48,933 bases of DNA from an uncultured Butyricicoccus sp. GTDB lineage: Bacteria; Bacillota; Clostridia; Oscillospirales; Butyricicoccaceae. Location: positions 1 to 48,933 of the forward strand of contig CAJFUJ010000065.1 of the NCBI GenBank assembly GCA_904420185.1. Direction: 5' to 3'. Below, in pieces: positions 45,367 through 48,933 of this stretch. The position numbers and the translations under genes are program-made. Positions within the stretch are counted from its first letter, which is position 1. Each line of letters opens with the position of its first letter. The notes under the pieces were generated by a model. It made no database searches, had not been told where the DNA came from, and was given only the letters and a program-made list of their open reading frames with translations.

Positions 45367-45433
45367 GTCCCCTACGCACCGGAAACAGGTTCTAGCGCCT
45401 GGGGATGTGCAGCTTTCTAGAACGCTTGGGCAG

Positions 45434-47113
45434 TTAGCCCTTTGCGGCCAGATCCTGCTCGTAGGCCTGAATCATCTTCTTGACCATGTGACCCGGACGA
45501 CGTTCAGATTTTTCCAGATGCCCTGTGGCAGTCTCGCCGGTAAAAAGCGCAATTTGCAGGTCAATCTTCCGGTTTTCAACGGTTACAAAAATATGGCGGA
45601 TATATTTTTCGACAAATTGCCGGTCAACCAGCCCGGTCGCAGCATCGCGTCTTGCTGCCTGCAACGCTTGGCGCAGGGCGGCAACTTGCTCTTGCAACGT
45701 TCTTCCGCTGTGCTGCTGTCCCTCCAGCGCATCCAACTCCTGCTCGGCCTGTGCAATTTCTTCGTCGCACTGCTGGTTCATGCGTAAAAAATCGCGGTCG
45801 CTGATTTGCCCGGTCACGTTGTATTCCAGCAATTTTTCCTGCTTTTTTTGGGCGAGCACACGCCGGTCGCGCGCCTGTTGGATCTGCTGGGCGGCCTCCC
45901 TCCCCTCCTGCCGGGCCGACTGATACAGCGCAAGATACCGGTCGATCAGTGCATCGACATCGGTGGGGGTTTGCTGGAATACAGCGAACAGGGCTGGTTT
46001 CAATTCATCCTCATAAAGTGGCAACGATGGGCAGGAGGCTGCGCCGTTTTTGATTTTGCCCGAGCAGACCCACTTGCTGTTGTGCCGTCCCTGACGGTCC
46101 TTGGCATCGCGGCGGTAATAAGCCGCGCCGCAGTGGGTACAAACCAGCTTACCGGTCAACAAATTGCTGTGATTGCACCGGTTTTGCCGTTGTTTTACGT
46201 CTGCACTGCGGCGGATGAGGACTGCGTTGGCCTGTTCCCATACCTGTTCGGATACGATCGCTGGAACAAGTTCGCCGGTTTCATCCTTAAACATCACCCA
46301 TTCCTCGGCTGGGAGGAATTTTTGTTTTTTGGTGAACATATCCACAACGCGCACCTTGTTGCCCACGTAGTACCCCTTATATTTGGGGTTGGACAGGATA
46401 CCGGACAGCGTGGTGTGGGCGATTTTTTTCCCGTTGCGGTTGCGGTAACCCTTTTCCCAAAACCGCTGCTCCAGCTGCTTCATGCTGTACCGGCCAGTCG
46501 CGTACAGTTCAAACAGCTCTCGGACCATGGGCGCCTCTTCCGGGTCGATGACCAATCGTTTGTTGTCCTTTTTGTAACCGAAAATCCGACTATTGCCCAA
46601 GACGACATGATTCCGGATGGCCTGTTGGTGGCCGAATTTGACTCGGCTGGACAGCTTGCGCAGCTCGTCCTGGGCAATGCCGGACATAATTGTCAGCCGC
46701 AACTCAGAATCTTCGTCAAAGGTGTTGATGTTGTCGCTCTGGAAGAATACCCCTACGCCGGCGGCGAGCAGGCTGCGGGTGTACTGGATGCTGTCGAGCG
46801 TATTGCGTGCAAACCGGGTGATCTCTTTGGTTAGGATCAGGTCGAACAAACCGGCCTTGCCGTCGGCAATCATCCGGTGAAAGTTTTCACGCTTTTTGGT
46901 GGTCATCCCGGACAGGCCCTCGTCGATATAGCCGTCCACAAAGGTCCAGGCCGCATTTCTCTGGATCAGATCCCGATAGTAGCTGATCTGGTTTTCCAGC
47001 GAGTTGAGCTGCTCGTCGCTTTCGCTGGACACGCGGGCGTAAAATGTCACGCGCAGCGGGATATCATAGATGGGGCGGGTTTTCATCTGCTGGCGAATCA
47101 TGTGTACGTCCAT
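45434..47113 (-). CDS. Large serine recombinase
   Basis: The protein is 559 aa from ATG 47113 behind AGAGGTG. Domains in order are the resolvase catalytic domain (about 20-170, Ser29 in YARVSSESDEQ, with ITRFARNTLDS), the recombinase domain (about 180-300, FGYKKDNKRLVIDPEEA), a zinc ribbon with CTHC and a later CP pair (about 345-390), and a long coiled coil (about 400-490). Such proteins integrate and excise phages, conjugative elements and skin-type elements. No capsid, relaxase or other element gene surrounds it, so it may be a remnant or a developmental/orphan recombinase. Confidence 0.93.
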   Translation of the reverse strand: MDVHMIRQQMKTRPIYDIPLRVTFYARVSSESDEQLNSLENQISYYRDLIQRNAAWTFVDGYIDEGLSGMTTKKRENFHRMIADGKAGLFDLILTKEITRFARNTLDSIQYTRSLLAAGVGVFFQSDNINTFDEDSELRLTIMSGIAQDELRKLSSRVKFGHQQAIRNHVVLGNSRIFGYKKDNKRLVIDPEEAPMVRELFELYATGRYSMKQLEQRFWEKGYRNRNGKKIAHTTLSGILSNPKYKGYYVGNKVRVVDMFTKKQKFLPAEEWVMFKDETGELVPAIVSEQVWEQANAVLIRRSADVKQRQNRCNHSNLLTGKLVCTHCGAAYYRRDAKDRQGRHNSKWVCSGKIKNGAASCPSLPLYEDELKPALFAVFQQTPTDVDALIDRYLALYQSARQEGREAAQQIQQARDRRVLAQKKQEKLLEYNVTGQISDRDFLRMNQQCDEEIAQAEQELDALEGQQHSGRTLQEQVAALRQALQAARRDAATGLVDRQFVEKYIRHIFVTVENRKIDLQIALFTGETATGHLEKSERRPGHMVKKMIQAYEQDLAAKG

Positions 47114-47399
47114 GGAAGTCACCTCTCGAAGTTTCGTTGTATTGTGCTCAGTATATCATAGGGTATCATGGTTTACAATCGGGATAATCCCGGTGATATA
47201 CCCATCTCATGGACCGGCCAATACACATAGCAATGATACCCAGTCGGTTTTGTCTGTAATCGTTTTTGCTGTCATGCCACCGCCAAGGCCCTTACAGATC
47301 TGGCTTGGATTTGTTTCGGAATGAGAACTGTGCTACAATAGATTTGCATCTATCCCGATCCGATGTGCAGGTATTTTCGTTAAAAGGAAGGAATTGATT
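47114..47399. promoter_or_regulatory. Divergent region between large serine recombinase and zinc alcohol dehydrogenase
   Basis: The recombinase promoter on the minus strand is TTGTAA (47173-47178), 17 bases and TATACT (47150-47155). The dehydrogenase promoter is TTGTTT (47311-47316), 17 bases and TACAAT (47334-47339). The motif GGGTATCAT or its complement occurs repeatedly (47161-47169, 47195-47203, 47233-47241), and a hairpin CGGGAT/ATCCCG lies between. Confidence 0.6.
47161..47241. repeat. Inverted GGGTATCAT motifs, operator-like cluster
   Basis: GGGTATCAT (47161-47169) is matched perfectly by ATGATACCC (47233-47241), and GATATACCC (47195-47203) is a near copy. The first lies in the -35/-10 spacer of the recombinase promoter. 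Confidence 0.65.
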
Positions 47400-48425
47400 A
47401 TGCAAGGTCTTATGCGTGCAGCAATTTTTGAGGGGAACGGCGTCCTGTCGGTCCAGTCGGTTCCCATCCCCACCATCCAAACCGATTCCCAGCTGCTGCT
47501 AAAAGTTGAGGCTGCCAGCATCTGTGGCAGCGATTTGCACGGTCTGTCCGTGCCACCAGGGCAATACATGAAGCCAGGTATCATCTATGGACACGAGTTT
47601 TGCGGCCAGGTTGTGGAAAAAGGCCGCGCCGTGTCCCGGTTCCAAATTGGCGACCGTGTTGCGGTCAACCCGCGCGTACGTTGCGGCGCTTGTTATGAAT
47701 GCACCCACAACAAAGGGGATCTGTGCTCCAATGCCTACCACTCTGGTCAGACTGGCGACGGGGGCTTTGCCCAATATGCGCTCGTGGAGGAGCGCCAGCT
47801 TTACCACTTGGACCCATCCATTCCGGCCGAAATCGCCGCGCAAACCGAACCGCTCGCCTGTGTTATGTATGCTATGGGTGTAGCAAAGCCCACGCCAGCC
47901 GATTCGGTATTGCTATATGGGGCTGGGCCGGTGGGGCTGACCTTTATCCGGGTGCTGTCGTTATTCGGCATCCGCAACCTGATCGTAACCGCAAAAGGAC
48001 AACGCCGCGTAGAGCAGGCGCGCCAATGCGGCGCCTCCATCATGGTCGATACCCAAGTGCAATCGGTAGCGGCGGTTATGAAGGAGCATTGGCGCTATGG
48101 CGCCGATGTAGTCATCGACGCGGTGGGCCGGGGCGCGATTTTGCCCGAAGCGCTCCCCCTGATGAATCCACAGGGGCGTTTGGTCCTATTTGGGTTGGAC
48201 AACAACGCGTCCTCCACCATCTCCCCTGCCCTGCTCACCTTAAACGAGCTGTCAGTGCATGGAGTGCTGGGCAAGGACTTCCCGGCTGCCTTGCAAATGC
48301 TCCAGCGCAAGGATTTGGGGCTTGACCGGTTGATCACACACCGCCTCCCACTTGAGGACATTGCGCAGGGCATGGCGCTCATGCGGCAAAAAGAAGCCGG
48401 TCGCGTCATCCTGCTGCCCAATTGA
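47400..48425 (+). CDS. Zinc-binding medium-chain alcohol dehydrogenase
   Basis: The protein is 341 aa. Catalytic zinc ligands are in SICGSDLHG and YGHEFCGQVVEKG, and the structural zinc Cys set is in RVRCGACYECTHNKGDLC. The NAD(P) fold has LLYGAGPVGLTFIRVL. Family members oxidise polyols, threonine or secondary alcohols; substrate here is unknown. ATG at 47400 follows AGGAAGG. It is the only enzyme near the recombinase and shares the divergent control region. Confidence 0.94.
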   Translation: MQGLMRAAIFEGNGVLSVQSVPIPTIQTDSQLLLKVEAASICGSDLHGLSVPPGQYMKPGIIYGHEFCGQVVEKGRAVSRFQIGDRVAVNPRVRCGACYECTHNKGDLCSNAYHSGQTGDGGFAQYALVEERQLYHLDPSIPAEIAAQTEPLACVMYAMGVAKPTPADSVLLYGAGPVGLTFIRVLSLFGIRNLIVTAKGQRRVEQARQCGASIMVDTQVQSVAAVMKEHWRYGADVVIDAVGRGAILPEALPLMNPQGRLVLFGLDNNASSTISPALLTLNELSVHGVLGKDFPAALQMLQRKDLGLDRLITHRLPLEDIAQGMALMRQKEAGRVILLPN

Positions 48426-48468
48426 CAGACTGCGCGCCCGGATCGAGCGTTGTTTTCTTCTTGTTTCA

Positions 48469-48504
48469 GGATCGGCCGCAGGAATGGTGTGCTGCGGCCG
48501 ATCC
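48469..48504 (+). terminator. Hairpin after the zinc alcohol dehydrogenase
   Basis: GGATCGGCCGCAG pairs with CTGCGGCCGATCC perfectly, but the T-tract is weak (ATTTGT). Confidence 0.6.
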
Positions 48505-48541
48505 ATTTGTCTCCGGCAAACCACGGAGTGGATTGCGCACA

Positions 48542-48577
48542 AACAAACCCGGCTCACAGGAGTGGGCCGGGTTTGTT
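48542..48577. terminator. Bidirectional terminator between dehydrogenase and XRE gene
   Basis: AACAAACCCGGC pairs perfectly with GCCGGGTTTGTT in the gap between the two convergent genes. Confidence 0.7.
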
Positions 48578-48596
48578 CATAATTGGGGCAGACCGT

Positions 48597-48902
48597 TCAC
48601 ATTTGGTCAAGAAGCTGTAAAAGCGCGGCTTGTTGCTTCTCGTTGAGCCGCGACCACCGCTGCAATAGTTCTCGTTGTGATTCGGTCAGGGCAACCGGTT
48701 CGCTGCCCTCGGCGAGCAACTGGGATAGGGTGATCCCAAATGCCTTGCAAATCTTGTCCAGCGAAGGAAGCGTGGGGATCATGTTTTTTCGATACCAGGA
48801 AGAAATGGTGGACTGCGGCAAGCCCGACCGTTCCGCTAGCTGATATTCGGTCCAACCACGTGCTTGGCGATATGCAGTAACTGCCGCTAGGATATCTTTC
48901 AT
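48597..48902 (-). CDS. XRE-family helix-turn-helix regulator
   Basis: The protein is 101 aa. The helix-turn-helix occupies residues about 15-60 (WTEYQLAERSGLPQSTISSWYRKN). The C-terminal 35 residues are a Glu/Leu/Gln-rich helix for dimerisation. Cro/CI-type DNA binding is expected. GGAGG precedes ATG at 48902, near the right edge, so its targets lie outside the window or are itself. Confidence 0.9.
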   Translation of the reverse strand: MKDILAAVTAYRQARGWTEYQLAERSGLPQSTISSWYRKNMIPTLPSLDKICKAFGITLSQLLAEGSEPVALTESQRELLQRWSRLNEKQQAALLQLLDQM

Positions 48903-48933
48903 GCCTCCTTGCTCCCTCCACTTGTGTTCTTCG

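Overview
The window looks like chromosomal DNA of a spore-forming, anaerobic, GC-rich member of the Clostridia. An Oscillospiraceae/Ruminococcaceae-type gut bacterium is my best guess, but that is inference. The grounds are the basement-layer spore coat genes (spoVM, sipL, spoIVA), L27 with the Firmicute N-terminal extension plus its protease Prp, the DnaD/DnaI-type primosome pair, and fermentation genes (pta, ldh, iron alcohol dehydrogenase). I see no rRNA, tRNA or CRISPR array.

Layout. 1-4.6 kb: the end of pta, then on the minus strand a small membrane protein, spoVM (25 aa), sipL and spoIVA, and a LysR regulator facing a MATE exporter. 6.5-11.3 kb: iron alcohol dehydrogenase, a methionine-rich S-layer-homology protein, L-lactate dehydrogenase, an SCP2 protein and a zinc-ribbon membrane protein. 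11.3-18 kb: the protein quality-control block tig-clpP-clpX-lon-engB. 18-24.2 kb: rplS-lepB-rbgA-rnhB-yraN-dipeptidase-thrC-phosphoesterase, partly with overlapping genes. 24.4-26.5 kb: a proline-racemase-family enzyme and an ornithine-cyclodeaminase-family enzyme, probably for hydroxyproline or proline-type imino acids. 26.8-32 kb: a solitary small serine recombinase and an AraC regulator divergent from a sodium symporter and a UroD/MetE-like TIM-barrel protein, separated by an AT-rich region with a C12 tract. 32-34.8 kb: rplU-prp-rpmA-obgE plus a small membrane protein. 34.8-36.7 kb: divergent rpiA and a ribokinase. 36.7-39.8 kb: a carboxymuconolactone-decarboxylase protein behind a MerR-type promoter, then a second MATE exporter behind a conditional-looking terminator and a cytidylate-kinase-like protein. 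39.8-43.3 kb: an SbcD-like nuclease and dnaI with a DnaD-domain gene. 43.3-48.9 kb is the most accessory-looking part: a structured non-coding stretch, a stand-alone condensation-domain protein, a large serine recombinase with repeated operator-like motifs, a zinc alcohol dehydrogenase and an XRE regulator.

How the genes work together. SpoVM recognises the forespore surface, SpoIVA polymerises on it and SipL links to SpoIVA, and here the three sit consecutively behind sigma-E-like promoters. Trigger factor, ClpXP and Lon form one folding/degradation block. L21, Prp and L27 form a ribosome-maturation operon in which Prp trims L27. The most interesting leads for a second look are the unannotated spoVM and its 48-aa neighbour, the leader and terminator upstream of the second MATE gene, the MerR-type 19-bp-spacer promoter, the Ser/Cys racemase pair, and the condensation-domain/recombinase region. 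No clearly new defence or mobile system could be proven from the sequence alone.
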